A DNA stretch of 34,197 bases from positions 1 to 34,197 of the forward strand of contig JACPQX010000134.1 of assembly GCA_016190255.1 (NCBI GenBank), in the 5' to 3' direction. The stretch is from Candidatus Methylomirabilis oxygeniifera. GTDB taxonomy: Bacteria; Methylomirabilota; Methylomirabilia; Methylomirabilales; Methylomirabilaceae. Position 1 is the stretch's first letter. Each line of letters starts with the position of its first letter. The translations under genes were made by a program, and so were the position numbers. Positions 24,127-33,330 of this stretch are shown here, one piece after another. The notes under the pieces were generated by a model, which saw only the letters and a program-made list of their open reading frames with translations, ran no database searches and was not told the DNA's origin.

Positions 24127-25740
24127 ATGGACAGGAAGAGATGGCAGACCCCCGCGTTCATTGTTCTGGTTGCCCTTGCGGCTGGCTGCAACAGGGGAGA
24201 TCAGCCGAAGGGCGATCAGGCACGGGCAGGCCGGGAGGTGACGGAGCCCGCGAAGGAGATGGCCGGGATGCAGACGAAGGACATGCCCGGAATGGCGATG
24301 TCGGGGGGCGAGGTTATGGTTGACCCGGCCAAGCAGCAGCTCATCGGGATGCGAATGGTCGAGGCGACCTATCAGCCCCTTGAAAAGACGATCCGGACAG
24401 TGGGGAGGGTCGATTACAATGAGCGGAAACTGAAGCAGATCAACGCGAAGACCGAAGGATGGATCGAGCGCCTCTACGTGGACTTCACCGGCCAATTGGT
24501 CAAGCGAGGCGACCCCCTCTTCACCCTCTACAGCCCGGAGCTCGTCTCGACCCAGGAAGAATATCTCCTTGCGCTACAGGCGAAGCAACAGACCAGTTCC
24601 AGCCCATTCCACCACGTTGCGGCAGGTGGGAGCTCCCTTCTGGAGGCGGCCCGACGGCGGCTTCAACTCTGGGACGTCACCCCGGAGCAGATCGCTGACC
24701 TCGAGCGGAACGGCCGGCCGTCCAAGACGCTGACCTTAGTCTCGCCCATCGATGGCTTCGTGATTGAGAAGACGGCGCTCGAAGGAATGCGGGTGGAGCC
24801 CTCGATGGTTCTGTATAAGATCGCCGATCTCTCCAGCGTCTGGATCTATGCCGACATCTACGAGTACGAGCTTCCGCTCGTGCGCGTGGGACAGCAAGCC
24901 ACCGTGCGCCTCTCGTACGAGCCCGGGCGGACGTTTCAGGGGCGGGTCGTGTACGTCTACCCCTATCTCGACAGCAAGACCAGAACGGCCAAGGTTCGCC
25001 TCGAACTCCCGAACACAGGTGACCGGAGGCTGAAGCCGGGGATGTTCGCAGACATCGAGCTGAAGGTGGCGCTGGGACGACGGTTGGCCGTCCCTCAAGA
25101 AGCGATCCTGGATTCGGGGACAAGACAGATCGTGTTTGTGGAAAAAGGCAAAGGTCACTTCGAGCCGAAGGAGGTGACGCTCGGTCTCAGGGTCGATGGC
25201 CGTCAAGAGATCGTCTCAGGGCTCACGCCGGGGACCCAGGTGGTGGCCAGTGCGAACTTCTTTCTCGACTCGGAGAGCAGACTTCGCGAATCGATGGGGC
25301 TCATGGCCGGCATGGCCGGCATGGAACGGATGCGGACAGGCGGGATGGAAGGGATGCAGGGGATGGAGAAGACTGAGCCCGGCGCGCAGATGACCGCGAA
25401 GGCTCCCACAGGCCCGCAAGAGAAGCGGGTTAACGACATTACCCTCACCTTCTCGACCGTCCCCTCGCCCCCCAAGGTCGGCCAGAACCTCCTGCGAGTT
25501 CGGTTGACCGACAGCACGGGCGAGGTGATCAGGAACGCCAAGGTCTCGTTCAGCTTCACCATGCCGATGCCCGGGATGAGCGCAGTCAAAGCCGATGGCT
25601 CCCTCACCAAAGACGGGTCCTTCGAGACCAAAGCCCTTCTCGGGATGGGCGGCACCTGGCAGGTGACCGTGAAGGTGACCATCCCGGGCAAGCCTGAGAT
25701 CGAACAGATGTTCGCCGTAGGTGCAGGAGGCGGGCAGTGA
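24127..25740 (+). CDS. cusB: RND periplasmic adaptor (CusB-type) with Met-rich segments and FixH/YtkA-like tail
   Basis: 537 residues. Lipoprotein signal ending LVALAAGC (C21). Residues about 40-60 are Met-rich (MAGMQTKDMPGMAMSGGE), then the adaptor core: VDYNERKLKQINAKTEGWIERLYV, LFTLYSPELVSTQEEYL, and the beta-barrel LSSVWIYADIYEYELPLV. A second Met/Gly-rich stretch (MGLMAGMAGMERM and on, about 390-415) links to a C-terminal domain (about 435-537; FSFTMPMPGMSAVKADGSL, GGTWQVTVKVTIPG) resembling FixH/YtkA proteins. The Met stretches suggest Cu(I) or Ag(I) binding. GGAGGA is just upstream and the stop overlaps the pump start. Confidence 0.87.
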   Translation: MDRKRWQTPAFIVLVALAAGCNRGDQPKGDQARAGREVTEPAKEMAGMQTKDMPGMAMSGGEVMVDPAKQQLIGMRMVEATYQPLEKTIRTVGRVDYNERKLKQINAKTEGWIERLYVDFTGQLVKRGDPLFTLYSPELVSTQEEYLLALQAKQQTSSSPFHHVAAGGSSLLEAARRRLQLWDVTPEQIADLERNGRPSKTLTLVSPIDGFVIEKTALEGMRVEPSMVLYKIADLSSVWIYADIYEYELPLVRVGQQATVRLSYEPGRTFQGRVVYVYPYLDSKTRTAKVRLELPNTGDRRLKPGMFADIELKVALGRRLAVPQEAILDSGTRQIVFVEKGKGHFEPKEVTLGLRVDGRQEIVSGLTPGTQVVASANFFLDSESRLRESMGLMAGMAGMERMRTGGMEGMQGMEKTEPGAQMTAKAPTGPQEKRVNDITLTFSTVPSPPKVGQNLLRVRLTDSTGEVIRNAKVSFSFTMPMPGMSAVKADGSLTKDGSFETKALLGMGGTWQVTVKVTIPGKPEIEQMFAVGAGGGQ

Positions 25741-28700
25741 TCGAGCGCCTGATCGCCTGGAGCGCCAGGAACCGTTTCTTTGTCGTTCTCAGCGTGATCT
25801 TTCTGTCGCTCTGGGGGGTCTATGCGATTCGAGGCGTCCCACTCGACGCGATCCCGGATCTCTCCGACGTCCAGGTCATCGTCTTCACCGACTGGCCCGG
25901 CCGAGGCCCCGATCTGGTCGAGGACCAGATCACCTATCCCATCATCAGCAAGCTCATCTCTGCTCCCCAGGTCAAGTTCGTCCGAGGCCAGTCCTTCTTC
26001 GGTCTCTCCTTTGTCTATGTGATCTTCGAGGACGGAACCGACATCTACTGGGCTCGCAGTCGGGTCCTCGAATACCTGCAAGGGGTCGCGGGCAGGCTAC
26101 CCGAGGGGGTCGTCCCGACCCTGGGCCCTGACGCCACCGGGGTTGGGTGGGTGTATCAGTATGCCGTCATCGACCGGAGCGGACGGTATGACCTCTCGCA
26201 ACTGAGAAGCCTCCAAGATTGGAACCTCCGCTACGCACTGGCGAGCGTTCCCGGCGTCGCCGAGGTGGCGAGCGTGGGAGGCTTCGTGAAGCAGTACCAG
26301 GTGAACGTCAATCCGAATGCCCTGCTGGCTTATAACACCCCACTCAAGGAGGTCATCGAAGCGATCCGCCGCAGCAACAACGACGTCGGCGGGCGAGCCA
26401 TCGAAGCGTCGGGAACCGAATACATGGTGCGGGGACGGGGATATATTCGGTCGGTGGCTGACCTCGAGAGCGTCCCCATTGGAACCGGCGGCCAGGGGAC
26501 TCCAATTCTGCTGCGAGATATCGCGAAGGTCCAGATCGGCGCCGACATGCGGCGGGGGATCACCGACTACAACGGCGAGGGCGAGACCGTCGGGGGCGTG
26601 ATTGTCATGCGGTATGGCGAAAACGCCCTCACCGTGATCAACGCTGTCAAGGCAAAGCTCGAGCAGATCAAGCCGGCCCTGCCTGAGGGCATCGAGATCG
26701 TCCCGGTCTACGATCGCTCCAGTCTCATCCAGCGTGCCATTGCCACGCTCAAAGAGAAGCTGATCGAGGAGACGATCATCGTCAGCCTGGTCTGTATCGT
26801 CTTCCTCTTCCATCTGAGGAGCGCGCTGGTGGCGATCCTCATCCTCCCGATCGCCATCCTCCTCTCCTTCATCCCGATGTACTACATGCGCCTCACGTCC
26901 AACATCATGTCCCTAGGGGGGATCGCCATCGCCATCGGGGCCATGGTCGATGCGGCAATCGTCATGATTGAGAATGCGCACAAACATCTGGAGCGATGGG
27001 AACACGAGGGGAAGCCGGGCAATCGCGCCCAGGTCATCATCGAGGCGGCCAAGGAGGTCGGCAAGCCGCTCTTCTTCTCGCTTTTGGTCATCACGGTCTC
27101 CTTCATCCCGGTCTTCACCCTGGAAGCGCAAGAGGGGCGCCTGTTCAAACCGTTGGCCTATACGAAGACCTTTTCCATGTTCTTCGCCTCCCTCCTGTCG
27201 GTCACCCTTGCCCCGGGCCTGATGTTGTTCCTCATCCGGGGGCGGATCGCCCCCGAATCAAAGAATCCCATCAATCGGATCCTGATCCGGCTCTACCATC
27301 CGGCTGTCAAGGCTGTGCTTCGGTTTCCCAAGACCACGCTCGTGATCGCCCTGATCGCCCTTGCCTCAACCATTCTCCCCTTCCTCCGGCTCGGCTCAGA
27401 ATTCATGCCGCCGCTCCACGAAGGGACGATCCTCTACATGCCCTCGGCCCTACCCGGACTCTCCGTCACTCCAGCGGCCCGCATCCTTCACATTCAAGAC
27501 AAGCTTCTCCGCCGATTCCCCGAGGTGCAGTCGGTCTTCGGCAAGATCGGCAGAGTCGAATCGCCGACCGACCCGGCCCCGATCATGATGGTGGAGACCC
27601 TTGTCGAGCTCAAGCCGGAGTCGGAATGGCGCAAGATCGGACGAAATCGGTGGTATTCGCGCTTCACGCCCGAGCCCCTGAAGAAGCTCCTCAGGCCGAT
27701 CTGGCCCGAGGATCGCGCCATGACCTTCGACGAGCTGGTGGACTCGATGGACGCCCAGATGCGCTTCCCCGGCATGCCCAACGTCTGGTGGATGCCGATC
27801 CAGACCAGGACCGAGATGCTTGCCACCGGATTCCGGAGCGTGCTCGGGCTCAAGATCTTCGGTCCCGACCTGCGGGTAATCGAGCAGATCGGAAAGGAGA
27901 TCGAGTCGGCCATCGGGATGGTCCCGGGAACCCGGAGCGTCCTGTCAGAGCGAACGACCGGTGGTTACTTCATCGACTTCTCCGTTCGACGTCAGGAAGC
28001 CGCGCGTTACGGCCTGCAGGTGATGGATGTAGAGGACCTGATCGAGACCGCCATCGGTGGAAAGGAGATCTCGATGACCATTGAGGGGCGGGAGCGGTAT
28101 CCTATTCAGGTCCGGTATCCCCGCGAGCTGCGGGACGATATCGAGGCGCTCAAGCGGGTTCTGGTCCCCACTCCTATGGGGGCTCAGGTCCCGATGGCTC
28201 AACTGGCCGACCTCAGGATCACGACAGGTCCGCCCTCGATTCGGGACGAGGGCGGCGCCCTGGTAGGCTATGTCTTCATCGATGTGACGGGGCGTGACCT
28301 GGGTGGCTATGTGGATGAAGCAAAAAAAATGATCGCTCAGATGGTCAAGATCCCCAAAGGGTATTACTTGAGCTGGGCGGGGCAGTTCCAATACTTCGAG
28401 CGCGCCAAGGCTCGTCTCGCCATCGTGATCCCTCTGACCCTGATGATCGTATTTGTCCTTCTCTACCTCAGCACGCGAGTGGTGACCAAGGTCTTCATCG
28501 TGCTGCTGGCGGTCCCCTTCTCCCTGATCGGGGCGATCTGGCTCCTCTATCTCCTCGGGTATAACCTGAGCGTGGCGGTGTGGGTCGGGATCATCGCGCT
28601 CGCCGGCGTCGATGCCGAAACCGGAATCGTGATGCTTCTCTACCTGGACAACGCCTATGAAACACGACAGCGCGAGGGGCGCATGACAAACAAGGCAGAC

Positions 28701-28973
28701 CTTCTGGAGGCGATCGAGGAGGGGGCTGTGCAGCGGATCAGGCCCAAAATGATGACCGTCATGGCGATCCTCATGGGGCTGCTCCCGATCATGTGGAGCC
28801 ACGGGACCGGGGCCGACGTGATGAAGCGGATCGCCGCTCCGATGATCGGCGGGATCGTGACCTCGTTCCTTCTCGAGCTGTTGATCTACCCGGTCATCTT
28901 TGAGATCTGGCGAGGCTGGCAAAACAGGAAAGCCTTCAACGCAACTGAGCAAGGGCGACCGGTGGCGATCTAA
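25737..28973 (+). CDS. cusA: Heavy-metal RND efflux pump (CusA/CzcA family)
   Basis: 1078 residues, inner-membrane proton-driven pump. HME-RND hallmarks: IERLIAWSARNRFFVV at the N-terminus, VPLDAIPDLSDVQVIVFTDWPGR, the helix-4-region IAIGAMVDAAIVMIENAHK and the second-half counterpart GVDAETGIVMLLYLDNAYE. Met-rich periplasmic segments (MDAQMRFPGMPNVWWMP) fit Cu(I)/Ag(I) transport as in CusA, so copper or silver is more likely than cobalt-zinc-cadmium. The GTG start overlaps the adaptor TGA by the GTGA arrangement, indicating coupling. No CusRS-type regulator is in the window. Confidence 0.92.
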   Translation: MIERLIAWSARNRFFVVLSVIFLSLWGVYAIRGVPLDAIPDLSDVQVIVFTDWPGRGPDLVEDQITYPIISKLISAPQVKFVRGQSFFGLSFVYVIFEDGTDIYWARSRVLEYLQGVAGRLPEGVVPTLGPDATGVGWVYQYAVIDRSGRYDLSQLRSLQDWNLRYALASVPGVAEVASVGGFVKQYQVNVNPNALLAYNTPLKEVIEAIRRSNNDVGGRAIEASGTEYMVRGRGYIRSVADLESVPIGTGGQGTPILLRDIAKVQIGADMRRGITDYNGEGETVGGVIVMRYGENALTVINAVKAKLEQIKPALPEGIEIVPVYDRSSLIQRAIATLKEKLIEETIIVSLVCIVFLFHLRSALVAILILPIAILLSFIPMYYMRLTSNIMSLGGIAIAIGAMVDAAIVMIENAHKHLERWEHEGKPGNRAQVIIEAAKEVGKPLFFSLLVITVSFIPVFTLEAQEGRLFKPLAYTKTFSMFFASLLSVTLAPGLMLFLIRGRIAPESKNPINRILIRLYHPAVKAVLRFPKTTLVIALIALASTILPFLRLGSEFMPPLHEGTILYMPSALPGLSVTPAARILHIQDKLLRRFPEVQSVFGKIGRVESPTDPAPIMMVETLVELKPESEWRKIGRNRWYSRFTPEPLKKLLRPIWPEDRAMTFDELVDSMDAQMRFPGMPNVWWMPIQTRTEMLATGFRSVLGLKIFGPDLRVIEQIGKEIESAIGMVPGTRSVLSERTTGGYFIDFSVRRQEAARYGLQVMDVEDLIETAIGGKEISMTIEGRERYPIQVRYPRELRDDIEALKRVLVPTPMGAQVPMAQLADLRITTGPPSIRDEGGALVGYVFIDVTGRDLGGYVDEAKKMIAQMVKIPKGYYLSWAGQFQYFERAKARLAIVIPLTLMIVFVLLYLSTRVVTKVFIVLLAVPFSLIGAIWLLYLLGYNLSVAVWVGIIALAGVDAETGIVMLLYLDNAYETRQREGRMTNKADLLEAIEEGAVQRIRPKMMTVMAILMGLLPIMWSHGTGADVMKRIAAPMIGGIVTSFLLELLIYPVIFEIWRGWQNRKAFNATEQGRPVAI

Positions 28974-29084
28974 CCGAATCGTAGTCAACAGCGATATTTG
29001 ACCCCCAGCGGATTTTGCTCTATTCTAATTTTCGGGTTGATAGGGCACCAGGCGACACCTTGCGGAAGAGAAAGGGACCGACAC

Positions 29085-29630
29085 ATGCCAAGATACCTCT
29101 CCGGCTCATCGTCGATACGGGCGGCCAGCTTGTTGCTATTGGCCCTAGCGTTTGGGGTGGTCGCTGGAACACCCGATTCACCGGCCAATGACCCACGACC
29201 AGAGGAGGGACACCCGGCGCCTGATTTTGCGCTCAGGACGCCCGAAGGAAAGACCGTCCGACTCTCCGACCTTCGGGGCAAGAAGGTGGTGCTCATCAAC
29301 TTCTGGGCCACCTGGTGCCCCCCCTGCCGGCTGGAGATGCCGACGATGCAACAGATCTACACCGAATACAGGGGGAAGGGGTTCGAGGTTCTGGCCATCA
29401 ACATCGAGCCTGACGCGAAGGAGGAGATCGGGGACTTCATGAAAGAGCTTCGCCTCACCTTCCCGGTGCTACTCGATTCCGACATGAAGGTTACTCGCAC
29501 GTACCGACTCATCGGCCTTCCCGTCTCGATGCTGATCGACCGCCAGGGGATCATACGCTCCAAGGAGATCGGATACCACGACTGGACCGACAAAGAGTCG
29601 AGGAAACGCGTTGAGAGCCTCCTGAAGTAG
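29085..29630 (+). CDS. TlpA/ResA-like thioredoxin-fold protein
   Basis: About 181 residues with an N-terminal signal sequence or anchor (AASLLLLALAFGVVAGT). The thioredoxin fold is clear: APDFALRTPEGKTVRLSDLRGKKVVLINFWATWCPPC with active-site C78 and C81, then the cis-Pro segment IGLPVSMLIDRQG. It would reduce periplasmic disulfides, for example heme-binding or copper-site cysteines. ATG at 29085 has AAGGGA 7 bases ahead; an open frame to 28998 lacks one. It follows the pump gene by 111 bases with no terminator seen, so it may belong to the metal operon. Confidence 0.86.
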   Translation: MPRYLSGSSSIRAASLLLLALAFGVVAGTPDSPANDPRPEEGHPAPDFALRTPEGKTVRLSDLRGKKVVLINFWATWCPPCRLEMPTMQQIYTEYRGKGFEVLAINIEPDAKEEIGDFMKELRLTFPVLLDSDMKVTRTYRLIGLPVSMLIDRQGIIRSKEIGYHDWTDKESRKRVESLLK

Positions 29631-29663
29631 CCCGAGCCTCCAGGGCCCCTCGCCTTCTTTCCT

Positions 29664-29698
29664 CGTCAACCTGGCGCCTGGAACCCGGAACATGGAAC
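29664..29698. repeat. Degenerate 7-bp periodic repeat (site 5)
   Basis: CGTCAAC, CTGGCGC, CTGGAAC, CCGGAAC, ATGGAAC in seven-base phase, after the TlpA-like gene. The remaining 29699-29955 holds no gene or repeat that I can see; it is the upstream region of the sigma-54 promoter. Confidence 0.55.
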
Positions 29699-29955
29699 GG
29701 CCCCTCGGGCTGCGCCCCTCTTGAGCATCACCTCCTCTCCCATGCCTAGAAGATAACCAATCGTCAGAACATCGATTCTCACATTTTTGTCGGTTTCGCT
29801 ATTTTCGTATCACGGTGTTGGTTGCTCAAAGCCCCTGCACCACCCGCTGTTCCTTCTGCTTAGCCTCATAACTTTCTGTCTTTCCAGGACAATATGACCA
29901 TTGCCCCGTCTCGCCTCTTCAAGTCCTCCCATCGCCATGCGCCGCTCTCCTGCCC

Positions 29956-29970
29956 TGGCTCGCTTCTTGC
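29956..29970 (+). promoter_or_regulatory. Sigma-54 (-24/-12) promoter of the nitrogen operon
   Basis: TGGCTC, five bases, TTGC: a single mismatch to TGGCAC-N5-TTGC, with exact GG/GC spacing. A start near 29982 gives a leader of about 65 bases before the small HTH gene. About 255 bases of non-coding DNA upstream leaves room for an enhancer-binding activator; no clear NtrC dyad was recognised. Confidence 0.7.
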
Positions 29971-30046
29971 GAAGTTGATAGGCGACGATCAGGCAATCGA
30001 TCGCTGAATGTCGATGGGAAGACAGAGCGTGAAGGGAGGGTGCGAA

Positions 30047-30235
30047 ATGCTCCAGGGTTGGGTTGACGAGGTCGAATCAGAGGTCTTGCAACATCTTCGC
30101 GGCCACGAACCCGTCAGCCTCCAGGCACTTGCCTCTGTGATGAACATCTCTGAGGCGCTCGCGCTCTCCTACATCGCGATCCTTGCCCGTGAAGGCAAGG
30201 TGACCATTGGCGGGCTGGGCATCCGCGATAGTTGA
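30047..30235 (+). CDS. 62-residue winged-helix-like protein heading the nitrogen operon
   Basis: Small soluble protein. VLQHLRGHEPVSLQALAS, VMNISEALALSYIAILAREG and KVTIGGLGI have the helix-turn-helix-then-wing pattern of small MarR/ROK-like or Lrp-like DNA-binding domains. The ATG at 30047 has GGAGG 7 bases ahead, much better than the upstream ATG at 30008. It is the first gene after the sigma-54 promoter and precedes porin, amt, ANTAR and nirA-like genes. A regulator of this operon is plausible; no family can be named. The following 109 bases contain possible weak stems but no terminator. Confidence 0.6.
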   Translation: MLQGWVDEVESEVLQHLRGHEPVSLQALASVMNISEALALSYIAILAREGKVTIGGLGIRDS

Positions 30236-30344
30236 GATCGCCTCATTGTGAGTCCGACAGAGTCAGTCAAAGCGTTCTTCGCGCTCGAGGCAGGCACCAC
30301 CGAGTCGGCTTAGCTCTGTAACCAACGTGAAAGGGGGGGCGACA

Positions 30345-31682
30345 ATGAATTTGAGCTTGCCACATCTGATGATTGCCAGGGTGTTGATCGGGGGAGCGTT
30401 CCTCGTGGCCGCGGTCACCGGCATCCCGGCCGCATGGGCGCAAGACGCAAGGGACAGGGAGATCCAAGAGCTCAGGCAGCGGCTTGACCGCTTGGAAAAA
30501 GAGCTTAGCGTCAGGAAAGAAGCGCCTCCTGCCCCGGCGGCCGCGCCCGCGGAGGCACCACAAAGTATCGGCGACCGGATCAAGACGTTGGAGGAAACGA
30601 TCAAGAGCACCCCGCTCTTCGCCGTAATCAAGGATTGGAACTTCGGGGGGCATGCCGCCGTCTCCTATAACTATAACTTCAATAACCCGAATAGCCGGAG
30701 CAACGCGGCAGCCGACAACCTCTTCTTTCGGGTCTTCGACGATAAGGCGAACCAATTCACCATCAACCAGGCGGAGCTGTGGATCGACAAGCCAACCACG
30801 ACAGAATCGCCCATCGGCTTCGGCGTCGATTTCATCACCGGAAGAGACGCCAAGAAGATTCATTCCCTGGGACTCGGCGATTCCGAGGATGTTTTCGACT
30901 TGACCCAGGCCTACGTGACTTACAAGGCTCCGATCGGCAAGGGTCTCGACCTGAAAGCCGGCAAGTTCGTGACGCTGCACGGAGCTGAGGTGATCCGGCG
31001 GACCGGCAATTTCAATGTCTCCCGTTCGATCCAGTTCGGCAATGCCATCCCGTTCACTCATACCGGCGTCACGGCGACTTACCCCTTCACAGACTGGCTC
31101 ACGGTGACGGCCGGCATCGTCAACGGTTGGGACAACTCTGACGACAACAATAACGAGAAGTCGTTTCACGGAATGGCGACGATCACACCCCTGAAAGATT
31201 TGACCGTGATTCTCGGGGGCACCTGGGGAGCGGAGCAAACCGACAGGACCAGTCCGAAACGAGGGTTGCTCGATTTCCTCGTCACGTATAAGCCCATCTC
31301 GCCCTTGACCCTCACCGTCAACTACAACTATGGCTCCGAAGATGAGGCATCCGGAGTTGGAACGCCGACAGCCACCTGGCACGCCATCTCGGGATATGCG
31401 GTCTACGACATTACCGACAAGGTTTCTGTCGGCGTCCGTGGGGAGTATTTCAAGGATGAGAATGGGTTCCGGCTTGGATTAGATCCCAATACGGGAACGC
31501 CATTTGACGTCTGGGAGTTCACGCTGACCGGCCGCTATAAACTCTTCGATCACGTCTTTGCCAGCGTCGAATACCGACACGACCAAGCGACGGATTCCGC
31601 GAAGGTCTTCGATGACGGCGATGGGAAGTTCAACGCTAGATCGCAGGACACGATCGCGTTCGAGTTGGTCTATCAGTTCTAG
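30345..31682 (+). CDS. Outer-membrane porin, BBP2/OmpL-like beta-barrel
   Basis: About 445 residues. Signal peptide (LIGGAFLVAAVTGIPAAWAQ), then a short coiled coil (DREIQELRQRLDRLEKEL), a Pro/Ala linker and a beta-barrel. The barrel shows alternating strands, many aromatic girdle residues and a C-terminal strand ending in F (FELVYQF), the outer-membrane insertion signal. The coiled coil is reminiscent of porins that contact peptidoglycan. Position beside an ammonium transporter and a nitrite-reductase-like gene suggests it admits a nitrogen solute, which is inferred. ATG at 30345 is preceded by AAGGGGG. Confidence 0.83.
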   Translation: MNLSLPHLMIARVLIGGAFLVAAVTGIPAAWAQDARDREIQELRQRLDRLEKELSVRKEAPPAPAAAPAEAPQSIGDRIKTLEETIKSTPLFAVIKDWNFGGHAAVSYNYNFNNPNSRSNAAADNLFFRVFDDKANQFTINQAELWIDKPTTTESPIGFGVDFITGRDAKKIHSLGLGDSEDVFDLTQAYVTYKAPIGKGLDLKAGKFVTLHGAEVIRRTGNFNVSRSIQFGNAIPFTHTGVTATYPFTDWLTVTAGIVNGWDNSDDNNNEKSFHGMATITPLKDLTVILGGTWGAEQTDRTSPKRGLLDFLVTYKPISPLTLTVNYNYGSEDEASGVGTPTATWHAISGYAVYDITDKVSVGVRGEYFKDENGFRLGLDPNTGTPFDVWEFTLTGRYKLFDHVFASVEYRHDQATDSAKVFDDGDGKFNARSQDTIAFELVYQF

Positions 31683-31696
31683 CGAAAGCGGGTGAT

Positions 31697-31741
31697 GGCA
31701 GCCGGGGGAGGCTGCTGCACGTCCCACAATGGCGTCGGGAC
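31697..31741 (+). promoter_or_regulatory. Two consecutive hairpins before the second amt gene
   Basis: Hairpin 1 (31697-31716): GCAGCC/GGCTGC with the six-base loop GGGGGA. Hairpin 2 (31721-31741): GTCCC/GGGAC with an 11-base loop. They end 10 bases before the AGGAGGT site of the gene. Two adjacent stems, one with a six-base loop, recall ANTAR target RNAs, but the loop lacks the expected A at position 1 and there is no terminator. Low confidence in function. Confidence 0.35.
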
Positions 31742-31761
31742 ACACACTCAGGAGGTGCAAC

Positions 31762-33306
31762 GTGTTGGTAAAGAACAGTACACTTCGGTTAGTGATGGGG
31801 GCGGTCCTTGCGTTGATGCTCGTCGGCACTGCAGGCATGCTCTGGGCTGAAGAGGCGGCCCCGCAGGCCGCCGCGGCACCTGTCGCCGCGGCAGTCGCCT
31901 TTACGAAAGAGATGGCTGATGCCATCAAGGACTACAAGATCGCGATGGACACCATCTGGGTTCTGGTGACGGCGTTTCTGGTTTTCTTCATGAACCTCGG
32001 CTTCGGCATGGTCGAGTCGGGGCTCTGCAGGGCCAAGAACGCCGTGAACATCCTCTCGAAGAATTTCATCGTCTTCGCCATCTCCTCCCTGGCCTTCTAT
32101 ATCATCGGCTGGGGGCTGATGTTCGGAGACGGCACGGGGCTCCTGGGCCTGAAGGGCCTGTGGTTCGTGAGCGGAGCCGACAACAGCCCCGCCATGGGTG
32201 ACGCCTATCAGGGAGTCTACTCGGCGATCAACTGGACCGGAGTCCCGATCTGGGCGAAGTTCTTCTTCCAGCTCGTCTTTGCCGGGACGGCAGCCACCAT
32301 TGTGTCGGGGGCGGTGGCGGAGCGGATCAAGTTCGGCTCCTTCATCCTCTTCTCGTTTGTCATGGTAGGGATCGTCTACCCCGTGGTCGGCCACTGGGTC
32401 TGGGGCGGTGGGTGGCTGCAGAAGCTCGGCATGTGGGACTTCGCCGGGTCAACGGTGGTCCACTCGGTCGGCGGATGGGCGGCGCTGGCCGGAATCATCA
32501 TGCTCGGACCGCGAATCGGAAAGTACACGAAAGATGGAAAGGTCAATCCCATCCCTGGCCACAATATGACATCCGCCACGATCGGCTGCTTCGTGCTCTG
32601 GTTCGGGTGGTTCGGCTTCAATCCCGGCAGCACCATGGCCGCATCCTGGGGCGACATCGCCCGAATCGCCGTCACCACAAACAGCGCGGCGGCCGCGGCG
32701 GCCTTTAGCGCCACCCTCGCGGCCTGGTTCACGCTTGGGAAACCCGATCTCTCGATGACACTGAACGGCTGCCTTGCAGGATTGGTGGCGATCACCGCAC
32801 CCTGCGCCTTTGTCAGTGTCGGCAGCTCTGTGATCATCGGCTTGATCGCCGGGGTCGTGGTCGTCTCTGCGGTCCTGATGTTTGACAAGGTGAAGATCGA
32901 TGATCCCGTGGGAGCCACCTCAGTCCACTTGGTCTGCGGAATCCTCGGCACGCTGTTTATCGGCCTCTTCGCCCAGGACTCCATCATGCCCAAGACGACC
33001 GGAAACGGGCTCTTCTTCGGCGGGGGGCTGACACTGCTCAAAGCCCAGGCGATTGGCGTGGTCGCCGCGGGCGCCTTCACGTTCGCCATATCTCTGGTCG
33101 CTTGGGCGCTCATCAAGATGGCCATGGGAATCCGCGTCAGTGCGGAGGAAGAGTTGGAAGGGCTCGACTATGGCGAGCACGGCATGACGGCCTATCCGGA
33201 CTTCCAGGCGGTGACGACCTCGCTGGGGACGGGGCGCCCTGCGGTGGCCTCGGGGTACGAAATGAGCGCGGTGACAGTCCCGAAGAAAGCTCCAGCGCAC
33301 CGATAG
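31762..33306 (+). CDS. amtB: Ammonium transporter (Amt family), copy 2
   Basis: About 514 residues. Signal peptide (VMGAVLALMLVGTAGMLWAEE) and Ala-rich linker, then an Amt domain with about eleven helices: TIWVLVTAFLVFFMNLGFGMVESG, AERIKFGSF, VVGHWVWGGGWLQ, VVHSVGGW (pore His) and TSVHLVCGILGTLFIGLFA (second pore His, in VHLVCG rather than the usual VHGVGG). The GTG at 31762 is preferred, with AGGAGGT 5 bases ahead, over an ATG at 31729 without one. The proteins differ clearly between the two Amt copies in this window, so it is not a recent duplication. Confidence 0.92.
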   Translation: MLVKNSTLRLVMGAVLALMLVGTAGMLWAEEAAPQAAAAPVAAAVAFTKEMADAIKDYKIAMDTIWVLVTAFLVFFMNLGFGMVESGLCRAKNAVNILSKNFIVFAISSLAFYIIGWGLMFGDGTGLLGLKGLWFVSGADNSPAMGDAYQGVYSAINWTGVPIWAKFFFQLVFAGTAATIVSGAVAERIKFGSFILFSFVMVGIVYPVVGHWVWGGGWLQKLGMWDFAGSTVVHSVGGWAALAGIIMLGPRIGKYTKDGKVNPIPGHNMTSATIGCFVLWFGWFGFNPGSTMAASWGDIARIAVTTNSAAAAAAFSATLAAWFTLGKPDLSMTLNGCLAGLVAITAPCAFVSVGSSVIIGLIAGVVVVSAVLMFDKVKIDDPVGATSVHLVCGILGTLFIGLFAQDSIMPKTTGNGLFFGGGLTLLKAQAIGVVAAGAFTFAISLVAWALIKMAMGIRVSAEEELEGLDYGEHGMTAYPDFQAVTTSLGTGRPAVASGYEMSAVTVPKKAPAHR

Positions 33307-33330
33307 TGTGTCGCCTCCACCATTAGATCC

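Noticed and set aside
29699-29955. Possible NtrC enhancer sites upstream of the second sigma-54 promoter
   Set aside because: Only half-site-like fragments (such as TGCACC) are visible; no 15- to 17-bp dyad is good enough to annotate.
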